Source: an uncultured Oscillospiraceae bacterium (GTDB lineage Bacteria > Bacillota > Clostridia > Oscillospirales > Oscillospiraceae). Taken from it: a DNA stretch of 64,000 bases. Location: the NCBI GenBank assembly GCA_934590355.1, contig CAKTOX010000001.1:62001-126000 (forward strand). The letters run 5' to 3'. Position 1 is the first letter of the stretch. Every line of letters starts with the position of its first letter. Of the stretch, positions 51,566 through 59,621 are shown one piece after another. Position numbers and translations under genes: made by a program. Below the pieces are notes generated by a model. It did not search any database. It saw nothing but the letters and a program-made list of their open reading frames with translations, and was not told the DNA's origin.

Positions 51566-52924
51566 ATGTCCGATACGATAGCTGCGGTATCAACAGGCTC
51601 GCAGGTGAGCGCCATCGGCATCGTGCGCCTGTCCGGCCCCGCCGCAACGGATATTGCCGACCGGCTCTTTGCACCCGTTTCGGGCGCGAGCATGGCCTCA
51701 TGCGAGGACAGAAGGCTCATATACGGAAATCTCAGCGACGAAAACGGCAGGCTCTTGGACATTTGCCTGTGCACGATTAGCCGCGCCCCCAACAGCTACA
51801 CGGGCGAGGACACCGCGGAGTTTCAGTGCCACGGCTCTCCGGTCGTGCTGCGCGCCGTGCTTGAGGCCGCGTTCGCACTCGGTGCGCGTCAGGCGCTGCC
51901 GGGCGAATTCACAAAGCGCGCGTTTTTGAACGGGCGCATGGATCTTGCGGGAGCGGAGGCGGTCGCCGATATTATAGACGCCGAGACCGCCGAGGCAGCT
52001 CACAACGCCGCGGGTCAGCTCGCGGGAGCCATCTCGCGCAGGATCAGCGCCGTTTACGATACGCTCAAGGACATAAGCTCGCATTACCACGCCGTGCTCG
52101 ATTACCCGGACGAGGACATCGAGCCCTTCGTAATGGATCGCTACAAGACCGACATCAAAGCCGCCGAGGCTACTCTTCGCGCTCTGCGCAAAAGCTACGA
52201 CAGCGGACGGCTGCTGCGCACGGGCGTGCCCGCCGCTATCGTCGGCAGACCCAACGCGGGAAAAAGCTCGCTTTTAAACGCGCTGCTCGGCTATGACCGC
52301 GCGATCGTCACGAATATCCCCGGCACGACGCGCGACACCATCGAGGAAAAGCTTCGTCTGGGCAGCGTGCTGCTCAGGCTGACGGACACCGCCGGCATAC
52401 GCGAAACGAGCGACGAGATCGAGCGCCTCGGAGTCGATCGCTCGCGCCGCGCCATGCTCGACGCGGAGCTCGTCATCGCGGTCATCGACGGCAGCGGCGA
52501 GTTCACCGAGGAGGACGCGCAGATAGTAAAATGCGCCGAGGACGCGCCTCACGGCGTCGTCGTGCTCTCGAAATCCGACGTCGGCAGCACGGTCAAGGCG
52601 CCGCAGACGAGCCTCCCTGTCGTAACGATAAGCTCCGTGACCGGCGAAGGGCTCAAGGAGCTTGAGGGCACCGTCGGCGCACTGTTTCCGCTGCCGGACG
52701 CGCCCGCGGGCGAGATACTCACAAACGCGAGGCAGTTTGACGCCGTCAGCCGCGCGCTTGAATCGGTCACGGCGGCGCTCGGCGCGATGGAGCTCGGCTG
52801 CACGCCCGATATCGTCCTCACCGAGACCGAGACCGCCATGGCAGCCCTCGGCGAGCTCACGGGCCGCACCGTGCGCGATGAGGTCACAAACAGAATATTC
52901 GAACGCTTTTGCGTAGGAAAATAG
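51566..52924 (+). CDS. mnmE: tRNA uridine-5-carboxymethylaminomethyl modification GTPase
   Basis: 452-residue GTPase that, with MnmG, modifies wobble U34. N-terminal MSDTIAAVSTG tetrahydrofolate domain, then helical domain, and inserted G domain with GRPNAGKSSLLNAL, TNIPGTTRDT, LTDTAGIRETSDEIE and LSKSD. The C-terminal FCVGK has the essential Cys, Val replacing the usual Ile. ATG 51566 was chosen because AAGGAG is seven bases upstream; the ATG at 51560 is too close to it. Confidence 0.97.
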   Translation: MSDTIAAVSTGSQVSAIGIVRLSGPAATDIADRLFAPVSGASMASCEDRRLIYGNLSDENGRLLDICLCTISRAPNSYTGEDTAEFQCHGSPVVLRAVLEAAFALGARQALPGEFTKRAFLNGRMDLAGAEAVADIIDAETAEAAHNAAGQLAGAISRRISAVYDTLKDISSHYHAVLDYPDEDIEPFVMDRYKTDIKAAEATLRALRKSYDSGRLLRTGVPAAIVGRPNAGKSSLLNALLGYDRAIVTNIPGTTRDTIEEKLRLGSVLLRLTDTAGIRETSDEIERLGVDRSRRAMLDAELVIAVIDGSGEFTEEDAQIVKCAEDAPHGVVVLSKSDVGSTVKAPQTSLPVVTISSVTGEGLKELEGTVGALFPLPDAPAGEILTNARQFDAVSRALESVTAALGAMELGCTPDIVLTETETAMAALGELTGRTVRDEVTNRIFERFCVGK

Positions 52925-52927
52925 AAA

Positions 52928-52955
52928 AACCTCCGGTTGAGCCGGAGGTTTATTT
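52928..52955. terminator. Bidirectional terminator after mnmE
   Basis: AACCTCCGG-TTGAG-CCGGAGGTT with A-run before and TATTTTTA after; also follows the convergent PTS-like gene. Confidence 0.88.
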
Positions 52956-52967
52956 TTATATATAAGC

Positions 52968-54074
52968 TTAATCGAGCTTCATGTCGCCGTCCTTTATCCA
53001 GCCGAGCTTGCGGCAGATAAGGCCGAACGCCCACGCGAGCACCGCAGGGAGCACGACGGCAACGAGCGCAAGGCCTATCCAGTCGAACGCCGTGGGGCTC
53101 ATGGCAAGCGCACCGTCGCGCAGCGCCTCTGCCGAGGGGCTTGCCCAGCCGGTCCACACGCCGATGGGGCCGACCAGTCCGCAGGTGCCCATGCCGGAGG
53201 ACACCGCCGCGCCGTTCATTTCAAGCTTGAACAGGCAGGTCGCAATGGGCCCCGTTACGGCGCTTGCCGCAATTGCGGGTATCCAGATCCTCGGGTTGCG
53301 CACGATGTTGCCCATCTGGAGCATCGAGGTGCCCAGACCCTGAGACACGATGCCGCCCCAGCCGTTTTCCTTAAACGAAACGACCGCAAAGCCGACCATG
53401 TTCGCACAGCAGCCGGCAAGTGCCGCGCCGCCCGCGAGACCAGTGAGGCTGAGTGCCGCGCAGATAGCCGCCGAGGAGATGGGGAGCGTCAGCGCGATGC
53501 CGACGAGAACGGAAACGAGCACGCCCATGACGAAGGGCTGCTGCGTGGTCGCCCATTTTATAAGCGTGCCGACCGCCATGGCGCCCTTGCCGATGGGAGC
53601 CGCGATGAAGTACGCAACGCCGATGCCGACAAGTATCGTGACGATGGGGGTCACGAGAATGTCGATCTTGGTTTCCTTGGAGACCATTTTGCCGAATTCC
53701 GCCGCGATTATCGCAACGACATAAACCGCAAGCGGGCCGCCCGCGCCGCCCATGACGTTTGTCGCATAGCCGACGGGAATTAGCGAAAACAGCACCATTG
53801 CAGGCGCATGAAGCGCGTAGCCGATAGCAACCGCCATCGCGGGGCCTACCATCGACGAGGCGAACTTGCCTATCGTGTAGCCGACTTCGCCGATTTTGAT
53901 AAGGGGAGTTGCCAGAAACGCGATGCCGAGCTGCGTGCCGAGCGTATCAAGTATCGTGCCGACGAGCAGGGTGCAGAAAAGTCCCTGCGCCATCGCACCG
54001 AGCGCGTCGATGCCGTAGCGCTTTAAGCTGACCTCAACATCCTTGCGCTTTAAAAAGCTCTTTACCTTTGCCAT
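52968..54074 (-). CDS. PTS EIIC-2-like membrane transporter, likely NiaR-controlled
   Basis: 368-residue membrane protein with about ten helices, resembling the PTS_EIIC_2 family: GAMAQGLFCTLLVGTILDTLG, VSKETKIDILVTPIV, ALTLPISSAAICAALSLTGLAGG and GPIGVWTGW. No EIIA or EIIB domain or gene is present, so phosphorylating sugar uptake is not shown. It lies downstream of pncB-niaR on the same strand but has its own promoter with a 32-bp palindrome. Given that context, uptake of an NAD precursor or related compound is a reasonable hypothesis. GGAGG precedes the ATG. Confidence 0.8.
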   Translation of the reverse strand: MAKVKSFLKRKDVEVSLKRYGIDALGAMAQGLFCTLLVGTILDTLGTQLGIAFLATPLIKIGEVGYTIGKFASSMVGPAMAVAIGYALHAPAMVLFSLIPVGYATNVMGGAGGPLAVYVVAIIAAEFGKMVSKETKIDILVTPIVTILVGIGVAYFIAAPIGKGAMAVGTLIKWATTQQPFVMGVLVSVLVGIALTLPISSAAICAALSLTGLAGGAALAGCCANMVGFAVVSFKENGWGGIVSQGLGTSMLQMGNIVRNPRIWIPAIAASAVTGPIATCLFKLEMNGAAVSSGMGTCGLVGPIGVWTGWASPSAEALRDGALAMSPTAFDWIGLALVAVVLPAVLAWAFGLICRKLGWIKDGDMKLD

Positions 54075-54092
54075 ATATTATACCTCCAAAAA

Positions 54093-54154
54093 GACCATAC
54101 AGGTGTCTTGACACTTGTATGGTCTACTTTAACTCTTGTTTTCACTTTTGTCAA
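54093..54154 (-). promoter_or_regulatory. Promoter with a 32-bp palindrome, probable NiaR operator
   Basis: TTGACA (54154-54149), 17-base spacer, TAAAGT (54131-54126) on the minus strand. Directly downstream, GACCATACAAGTGTC-AA-GACACCTGTATGGTC (54124-54093) is a palindrome with one mismatched pair, covering the start site. Its ACA-x-GTGTC half-sites look like NiaR boxes as I recall them, and the niaR gene is adjacent. A T5 follows it, so weak terminator activity for niaR is also possible. Confidence 0.75.
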
Positions 54155-54178
54155 TGAGCAATTTGCCCTTTGCGCATA

Positions 54179-54691
54179 TTATTCGGTGTAAAGAAGCCCG
54201 TTTTTCTCAAGCTCGGCCTTTGTGCGCTCAAAGCACTCGCGGCTCGGGCAGGAGAGCGCGTGCAGGTGGATGCCGCCCGTGAGCGTGCTCAGGGGACTTG
54301 CACCGTCCTCGCGGCACTTTTTCACAAACTGCGACACATCATAGCGGTTTGACAGATGCAGCTGACCGACGAGCTGACCGTACAGCGGGTGCTCGACCGT
54401 GACGTTTATGACCGTGCAGCCGTTATCGACCATGATATTGAGCTCTTTTTCCATGTTCTCAAAATCATGCACGCACGCAAGCGTGTACACCCCGTCGTCG
54501 CTTGTGCGCTCCATGACATAGCCGCGGGGTGTGGCCGTGATACTCACACCGGAAGCGCGGAGAAGCGCGATGTCGCCGACGATTATCTGACGGCTGACCG
54601 ACAGCTCCTCACCGAGCACGGTCGCACTCACGGGCTTGATGCTTGCCTTGAGCTTTTCGATTATGTACTCTCGGCGTTTTGCTGCTTGCAT
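54179..54691 (-). CDS. niaR: Niacin-responsive transcriptional repressor NiaR
   Basis: 170-residue regulator (YrxA type). The N-terminal HTH_11 domain (RREYIIEKLKASIKPVSATV, LGEELSVSRQIIVGDIALLR) is followed by a 3H domain with the three conserved histidines in TVEHPLYGQL, QLHLSNRYD and LTGGIHLHALS, which bind metal and nicotinate in this family. AGAGGTG precedes the ATG, five bases after the pncB stop, so both are one operon. It would repress niacin salvage or transport genes when niacin is plentiful. Confidence 0.93.
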   Translation of the reverse strand: MQAAKRREYIIEKLKASIKPVSATVLGEELSVSRQIIVGDIALLRASGVSITATPRGYVMERTSDDGVYTLACVHDFENMEKELNIMVDNGCTVINVTVEHPLYGQLVGQLHLSNRYDVSQFVKKCREDGASPLSTLTGGIHLHALSCPSRECFERTKAELEKNGLLYTE

Positions 54692-54695
54692 TGCT

Positions 54696-56141
54696 TCACC
54701 TCTTAGCTTTCAGCATTTCGTCCTTGAGCTCCATGAGCTTTTCGGACAGATCGACATAGTACTGGTGCGGGAAATCAAATCTCTTGACCTCGGGCCAGAG
54801 CGTGCTGACCTCGTAGGCGCAGCGGCGGCGAATTTCGTCAAGGCTCGGCAGTGAGTAGACAAGCTCGCCGTTTTTGAATATCGGCACGAGCAGCTCCTGA
54901 GCCGTGAAATTCTCAAGCGTTTTACGCTTCCATCTCGCCTCGGGGTCGCAAATTTCAAGAGGCTTGGTATCGTCCACGACCTCGTCTGCAAGGCAAATGT
55001 AATCCGCCTCCGCCATACCGTTTTCCCTCTCGAAGAAGCGATAGACCTTCTTGAAGCCGGGGTTCGTTATCTTGCCTACGTTTTCGCTTATTTTTATTTT
55101 GGGAATGACCGTGCCGTCCTCGCCCTCAACGGCGCACAGCTTGTAGACTCCGCCGAAAACGGGGTCGGACTTCGCGGTTATGAGCCTCTCGCCGACGCCG
55201 AAGGAGTCGATCTTCGCGCCCTGGAGCATGAGCTCGGTTATAAGTCTCTCGTCGAGGGAGTTCGAAACGGTTATCTTGCAGTCCGTCCAGCCCGCCTCGT
55301 CGAGCATAACACGGGCCTTGCGCGTGAGATATGCCATGTCGCCGGAGTCAAAGCGGATACCGCACTTGGTAATGCCGAGGGGCTTTAAGACCTCGTTAAA
55401 GGCGCGGATCGCGTTGGGCACACCGCTCTTGAGGGAATTGTAGGTATCCACGAGCAGCGTCGCGTTTGTCGGGTAGGTCTGGCAGTATGCCTTGAACGCC
55501 TCGTACTCGGAGTCGAACATCTGCACCCATGAATGAGCCATCGTGCCGCCCGCAGGGACGCCGTAGAGAGTGTCCGACAGTGCGCAGGCAGTACCCGCGC
55601 AGCCGCCTATATATGCCGCTCTTGCGCCAGTGACGGCGCCGTCAATGCCCTGAGCGCGGCGCGAGCCGAATTCGAGCACCACCCTGCCCTCGGCGGCGCG
55701 GCAAACGCGGTTTGCCTTGGTTGCGATAAGGCTCTGATGGTTTATCTGAAGCAGCACATAGGTTTCTATAAGCTGCGCCTGGATAGCCGGGGCGCGCACG
55801 ACCATGAGCGGCTCGCGCGGGAACACGGGAGTGCCCTCCGGCACAGCCCAGATATCGCCCTCGAATTTGAAATTGCGCAGATATTCGAGAAATTCCTCGG
55901 AGAACATCTTCCTGCCGCGCAGGTATTCAATGTCCTCATCGTCAAAGTGCAGGTTCCGGATATACTCCACAACCTGCTCAAGTCCCGCGGCGATGGCGAA
56001 TCCTCCATTGTCGGGATTTTGTCTGTAAAAGACGTCAAAATATGTGATCTTATCACTCATGCCATGGTCAAAATATCCGTTGCCCATGGTCAGTTCGTAG
56101 TAATCGCACAGCATCGTGAGATTGAGCTTTCTGTCGTTCAT
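54696..56141 (-). CDS. pncB: Nicotinate phosphoribosyltransferase
   Basis: 481-residue enzyme joining nicotinate and PRPP with ATP to give nicotinate mononucleotide for NAD salvage. MLCDYYELTMGNGYFDHG, the catalytic His in GTMAHSWVQMF, EFGSRRAQGIDGA, LVDTYNSLKSG and IRFDSGDMAYL are typical. GGAGG lies seven bases before the ATG. Promoter TTGCAT (56221-56216), 16-base spacer, TATAAT (56199-56194); a TTGCAT-TT-ATGCAA palindrome overlaps the -35. Confidence 0.96.
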   Translation of the reverse strand: MNDRKLNLTMLCDYYELTMGNGYFDHGMSDKITYFDVFYRQNPDNGGFAIAAGLEQVVEYIRNLHFDDEDIEYLRGRKMFSEEFLEYLRNFKFEGDIWAVPEGTPVFPREPLMVVRAPAIQAQLIETYVLLQINHQSLIATKANRVCRAAEGRVVLEFGSRRAQGIDGAVTGARAAYIGGCAGTACALSDTLYGVPAGGTMAHSWVQMFDSEYEAFKAYCQTYPTNATLLVDTYNSLKSGVPNAIRAFNEVLKPLGITKCGIRFDSGDMAYLTRKARVMLDEAGWTDCKITVSNSLDERLITELMLQGAKIDSFGVGERLITAKSDPVFGGVYKLCAVEGEDGTVIPKIKISENVGKITNPGFKKVYRFFERENGMAEADYICLADEVVDDTKPLEICDPEARWKRKTLENFTAQELLVPIFKNGELVYSLPSLDEIRRRCAYEVSTLWPEVKRFDFPHQYYVDLSEKLMELKDEMLKAKR

Positions 56142-56193
56142 AGCAGCCTCCGCGGTATTTTCATACCGATTTTATATGATTATCATACTTCGG

Positions 56194-56221
56194 ATTATAT
56201 AACATATTTGCATTTATGCAA
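56194..56221 (-). promoter_or_regulatory. Promoter of pncB-niaR
   Basis: TTGCAT, 16-base spacer and TATAAT on the minus strand; the palindrome TTGCAT-TT-ATGCAA at 56208-56221 covers the -35. No copy of the 54093 palindrome is seen here. Confidence 0.7.
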
Positions 56222-56232
56222 CCATTGTTATT

Positions 56233-56267
56233 AAAAAAATTAACGCCCCGGTCTCCCAAGGCGTTAA
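56233..56267 (-). terminator. Terminator of the heptad-repeat membrane protein gene
   Basis: TTAACGCC and GGCGTTAA stem followed on the minus strand by seven T. Confidence 0.88.
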
Positions 56268-56286
56268 TATTGCCGTTAACTTATGC

Positions 56287-57672
56287 TTACGCTTCGATTG
56301 CGGCGGACTCGGATGCCGGCTTCTTCGCCATAGTGATGATGACCGCAAATGCGACCGCAATAACGGTGAAGAGGATTATGCCGACAAGCTGGAGAGTGCC
56401 GGAGTAGGTGCCGTCCTTGAGCGGATAGGTGTAACCGTGGTAGCGGGTGGCTATACCGAACACATTGCAAACGAGTGCGAGTGCTGCGGTGATTATGCCG
56501 AGCACGGAGGATATCTTCTTGCCCGCAAGAGCAAGAGAAGCGCTGACGATCGCAAGAACACTCGTGATCGCAAGTGCGAGATAGAGAACGAAGCGCATGG
56601 TGAGCTCGTTGGTAACGTCGGCGACGTGGTCTGCAACGGACTCACGGAAGCTCTTGCAGACTACGAGGCACTGGTCGAGATCGAGGTACGGATCGCCGGT
56701 GCGCAGGGTCATGAGCTTGCCGTTTTCGTCATACTTTTTCCAATCAAAATCGGAGCCGAGGCGCTGCTCGGGACCGGGAACCGCCATTGCGCCGTTATAA
56801 CGGTAGATGGGGGCGTTCTTGTAGCAGGTCATGGTGTACTCATCAACAAGAGCCATGCCGCCCTCGAAGGTCTCGAGGTCTGCCTTGCCTGCCGCGAGCT
56901 TTGCAGCGCCTGCTGCCAGCTCATTTGCGCCCGCCGCGAGCTGTGCCTCGCCGTCTGCGAGCTGCTTCTCTGCCGCCTTGAGAGCTGCCTCACCGGCCGC
57001 TATCTCCGCCTTGCCTGCCTCGAGCTGAGCCAGACCGTCCTCATACTCCTTGAGCTGAGCCTTGCCCGCTGCGACCATCTGGTTCATGTATGCGGGGAAA
57101 TCGGTGACGTCTGCGGGGATCTCAAGACCCGCACGAGCCGCTATCGGGCGAACGACGCCGACGAACCATGCCTGAGCGTTGTCGAAGCCGGGCAGCTTGC
57201 CGATGGTGCCGTCGCGGAACTGAATGTACTGGTTAAGATACGGCATGAGGGGCTCGATCTTTGCGAGCATCGCCTTGCCCTCGTTGTATGCCTGAGTGTT
57301 GGCGTCTATCATCGCCTGACCCTCTGCGAGCTTTGCCTTGCCCTCTGCGAGAGCCTTCTTGCCTGCCTCATAGTCCATGTAGCCCTGATTGAGCTCTGCC
57401 TTGCCGGAGTTATACGCCTTCTGACCTGCCGAGTAATCGCTCAGGCCCTTGCTGTATGCGCCGACACCCTCGAGGTAAGCTGCCTCATTCTCCTTGAGCA
57501 GGCCGATAGCCTTCTCAAGCTCTCCCACGACGTCTGCTGCCTTAGCATCGTCTTCTTTGTACTGCTTGATCGCAAGGCCGTCTTTTACGCCGAAACCGGC
57601 AACGACGAGGCCGAACACACCCGCAACGATGAGCAGTATGCTGATGATGGTGGTAAGTGCTGATTTTTTCAT
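56287..57672 (-). CDS. Membrane protein with alanine/glycine heptad repeats (YhgE-like)
   Basis: 461-residue protein. One N-terminal helix (about residues 7-28) is followed by a long extracytoplasmic coiled coil and four C-terminal helices (about 330-450). The coiled coil includes at least seven near-perfect heptads of the form L-x-A-G-x-A-x, such as LEAGKAEIAAGEAA and LADGEAQLAAGANE, as in YhgE/Pip and some RND-type proteins. Function unknown; surface scaffold is an inference. ATG 57672 was chosen as the start of the signal-like helix with AAGGGAAG upstream; a longer frame running under the divergent gene is rejected. Confidence 0.8.
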   Translation of the reverse strand: MKKSALTTIISILLIVAGVFGLVVAGFGVKDGLAIKQYKEDDAKAADVVGELEKAIGLLKENEAAYLEGVGAYSKGLSDYSAGQKAYNSGKAELNQGYMDYEAGKKALAEGKAKLAEGQAMIDANTQAYNEGKAMLAKIEPLMPYLNQYIQFRDGTIGKLPGFDNAQAWFVGVVRPIAARAGLEIPADVTDFPAYMNQMVAAGKAQLKEYEDGLAQLEAGKAEIAAGEAALKAAEKQLADGEAQLAAGANELAAGAAKLAAGKADLETFEGGMALVDEYTMTCYKNAPIYRYNGAMAVPGPEQRLGSDFDWKKYDENGKLMTLRTGDPYLDLDQCLVVCKSFRESVADHVADVTNELTMRFVLYLALAITSVLAIVSASLALAGKKISSVLGIITAALALVCNVFGIATRYHGYTYPLKDGTYSGTLQLVGIILFTVIAVAFAVIITMAKKPASESAAIEA

Positions 57673-57727
57673 GTTTCTTCCCTTCGACTTTTTCCAGTAG
57701 TACGTGACTTTACACGCAAGTGTTAAT

Positions 57728-57756
57728 ATTTTATTCACAAACACAGCTTTTGTCAA
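57728..57756 (-). promoter_or_regulatory. Promoter of the heptad-repeat membrane protein gene
   Basis: TTGACA (57756-57751), 17-base spacer, TAAAAT (57733-57728) on the minus strand. Confidence 0.85.
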
Positions 57757-57799
57757 TACCCAAGTGCAAACACGCGAAAAAACAATGTTTGTACAGTCC

Positions 57800-57828
57800 T
57801 TGAAATTTTCACGCGAATGTGCTAAATT
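57800..57828 (+). promoter_or_regulatory. Promoter of the DivIVA-like gene
   Basis: TTGAAA (57800-57805), 17-base spacer, TAAATT (57823-57828) with TGC extended -10. Confidence 0.75.
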
Positions 57829-57858
57829 TATTTCATACGCAAGCACGGAGGAAGAAAA

Positions 57859-58311
57859 ATGGCTGTAACGGAGGAGTTTCTGGACTCTATCGGCTTTGAT
57901 ATCGCAAAGCAGAAATATTATAACGCAAACAAGGTCGACGCAAAAATGGCGGAGATAAAAAGCGCCCTGCGCGAGCTCATTGAGGAAAACGAGCGGCTCA
58001 GGGCGGAGGCGGCAAGCGTCGGAGAAATGAAAAGCCGCGCGGCGCAGCTCATGCTCGGCGCGCAAGAGCAGGCGGCGAAAATCGAAGAGGACGCGAAAAA
58101 AAAGGCCGCGCAGATCATCGAAAACGCCCGCAGCGAGGCGGACGGCATCGTGGCGGCAAAGCGCGTGCAGTCGTCCGGCGCGGGACTGTCCGCGGCGCAG
58201 ATGGAGGCTATCGACAAGATAAACCGCCAGCTTGACGACCTGAGCGTTTCTCAGACTACGCAGATTTTCCGCATAAAGCAGGCGCTCATGGGCGTTGCGA
58301 TCGATAAATAA
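57859..58311 (+). CDS. DivIVA-like coiled-coil protein
   Basis: 150-residue cytosolic protein, almost entirely helical and charged. A short N-terminal region (EFLDSIGFDIAKQKYYNANK) is followed by a coiled coil (about residues 25-95, rich in Glu, Lys and Ala). The N-terminal pattern and length suggest a DivIVA/GpsB-type cell-pole or division scaffold, but the match is loose. GGAGG precedes the ATG. It is divergent from the heptad-repeat membrane protein. Confidence 0.65.
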   Translation: MAVTEEFLDSIGFDIAKQKYYNANKVDAKMAEIKSALRELIEENERLRAEAASVGEMKSRAAQLMLGAQEQAAKIEEDAKKKAAQIIENARSEADGIVAAKRVQSSGAGLSAAQMEAIDKINRQLDDLSVSQTTQIFRIKQALMGVAIDK

Positions 58312-58327
58312 AAAAGCAATATCCAAA

Positions 58328-58384
58328 ACAAAAGCAAGCAGCGTGAAGTGCTCATACCGCTTGATTTTTCACTTGCTTTTTTGC
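58328..58384 (+). terminator. Terminator of the DivIVA-like gene
   Basis: AAAAGCAAG pairs with CTTGCTTTT across an inner stem GTGAA..TTCAC, followed by a T-run. It overlaps the -35 of the next promoter. Confidence 0.65.
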
Positions 58385-58426
58385 AGGTTTTATTTTATAA
58401 TCTATTATAGTAGAGTCGATTCTACT
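58373..58426 (+). promoter_or_regulatory. tetR promoter and palindromic operator
   Basis: TTGCTT (58373-58378), 17-base spacer, TATAAT (58396-58401). AGTAGA-GTCGAT-TCTACT (58409-58426) is a near-perfect 18-bp palindrome at the start site, a typical autoregulatory TetR site. Confidence 0.78.
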
Positions 58427-58450
58427 TATAACTGGAAAGAGTACCAAAAA

Positions 58451-59137
58451 ATGCGCACAAGATACGACACACCCGAAACAAAAAAGAGAATTCTTTCGAC
58501 CTGCGTCCGTCTTTTTATAAAGCAGGGCTACAAGAACACCCCACCCAGGCAGATATTTGTCGAAGCCGATGTCAGCTCCGGCACTTTTTATCATCTTTTC
58601 CCCTCGAAAGGCAAAATTTTAATTGAACTTACGGACTTCATGTTCACAAGCCAGTTTGACATTGCCGGGCAAATCGCGGGAAAAGACGCGACGCCTGCGA
58701 TGCTCTACGCCGTTGAGACCGCCATTCAGCTCACCCTCGTTGAGCTCAACGAAAATCTGCGCGAGATTTACGTCGAGGCATACACGAACAAAGAGCTGCT
58801 CGGGATCATACACGAGAAGATGTCCGAGGCGCTTATTAAGATCTTCACGCCCTACACCCCCGAGCGCAGCGGCAAGGATTTCTACGAGCTTGAGATAGGC
58901 ACGGCGGGCATGATGCGCGGCTATATGGCGCGCCCCTGCGATGAGGATTTCACGCTCGAGCAGAAGCTTCAGCGCTTTCTCGGCATTACCCTGCGCATAT
59001 TCTGCGTGCCCCGCGAGGAGCGCGAGCACATTCTCGAAACCATCGGCGCACTGGATATGCGCAAAGTGGCGGACGAGGTCATGCAGACGCTTTTCTCCGC
59101 GCTCGAAATGAAATACGATTTCAAATTGTCCAAGTAA
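58451..59137 (+). CDS. TetR family transcriptional regulator
   Basis: 228-residue regulator. The helix-turn-helix is GYKNTPPRQIFVEADVSSGT followed by FYHLFPSKGKIL. The C-terminal domain is helical with no known ligand signature. The frame is open further upstream, but ATG 58451 fits the promoter and operator; its ribosome site (GGAAAGAG) is weak. Possible targets are itself and neighbouring genes; no second copy of its palindrome was found nearby. Confidence 0.85.
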   Translation: MRTRYDTPETKKRILSTCVRLFIKQGYKNTPPRQIFVEADVSSGTFYHLFPSKGKILIELTDFMFTSQFDIAGQIAGKDATPAMLYAVETAIQLTLVELNENLREIYVEAYTNKELLGIIHEKMSEALIKIFTPYTPERSGKDFYELEIGTAGMMRGYMARPCDEDFTLEQKLQRFLGITLRIFCVPREEREHILETIGALDMRKVADEVMQTLFSALEMKYDFKLSK

Positions 59138-59141
59138 AAGT

Positions 59142-59185
59142 AAAAATTCCCCTGCATCGTAAGAAACGATGCAGGGGAATTTTTT
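59142..59185. terminator. Bidirectional terminator between tetR and the MOSC gene
   Basis: AAAATTCCCCTGCATCGT and its inverse copy (59166-59183) form an 18-pair stem with T-runs on both sides; the end overlaps the MOSC stop. Confidence 0.92.
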
Positions 59186-59618
59186 ATTCTTCGATCTTTA
59201 TCTCGTCGCCCTTTTTGAGCGTGCCGGATTCGAGGACCTTTACGAATATGCCCTCGCGCGGCATGACGCAGTCGCCGGCCGCCTTGCGGATGGCGCAGTC
59301 GCTGTGGCACTCCTTGCCTATCTGCGTCACCTCGCACAGCGCCGTGCCGATGCGAAGCCTTGTCCCGACGGGCAGGGTGTGCACCGCCATGCCCTCAACG
59401 AGTATATTTTCCGCAAAAGCGCCGTGCTTTAGCTCAAAGCTGAGCTTTTCCTGGAGCTTTGCAACGCTGTCAACGGACAAAAGACTTATCTGTCTGTGCC
59501 AATTTCCCGCGTGGGCATCGCCCTCGATGCCCCAGTCCTTGCGAAGCGTCGCCTCGGGTATCTCATGCTTCTGGATACCGCGCACCTCGCTTATGCAAAT
59601 TGCCGCTGCCTTAGCCAT
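59184..59618 (-). CDS. MOSC domain protein
   Basis: 144-residue single MOSC domain. ICISEVRGIQKHEI, GIEGDAHAGNWHRQISLLS and the conserved Cys in GKECHSDCAI are visible. MOSC domains carry or transfer sulfur for molybdenum enzymes. It lies three bases after moaA, which supports a role in molybdopterin metabolism. The C-terminal half (EGIFVKVLESGTLKKGDEI) matches the usual fold end. Confidence 0.9.
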   Translation of the reverse strand: MAKAAAICISEVRGIQKHEIPEATLRKDWGIEGDAHAGNWHRQISLLSVDSVAKLQEKLSFELKHGAFAENILVEGMAVHTLPVGTRLRIGTALCEVTQIGKECHSDCAIRKAAGDCVMPREGIFVKVLESGTLKKGDEIKIEE

Positions 59619-59621
59619 GAT

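Noticed and set aside
54093..54124. Palindrome read only as a terminator of niaR
   Set aside because: A consensus promoter places the transcription start inside the palindrome, so the operator reading is preferred, although weak termination cannot be excluded.
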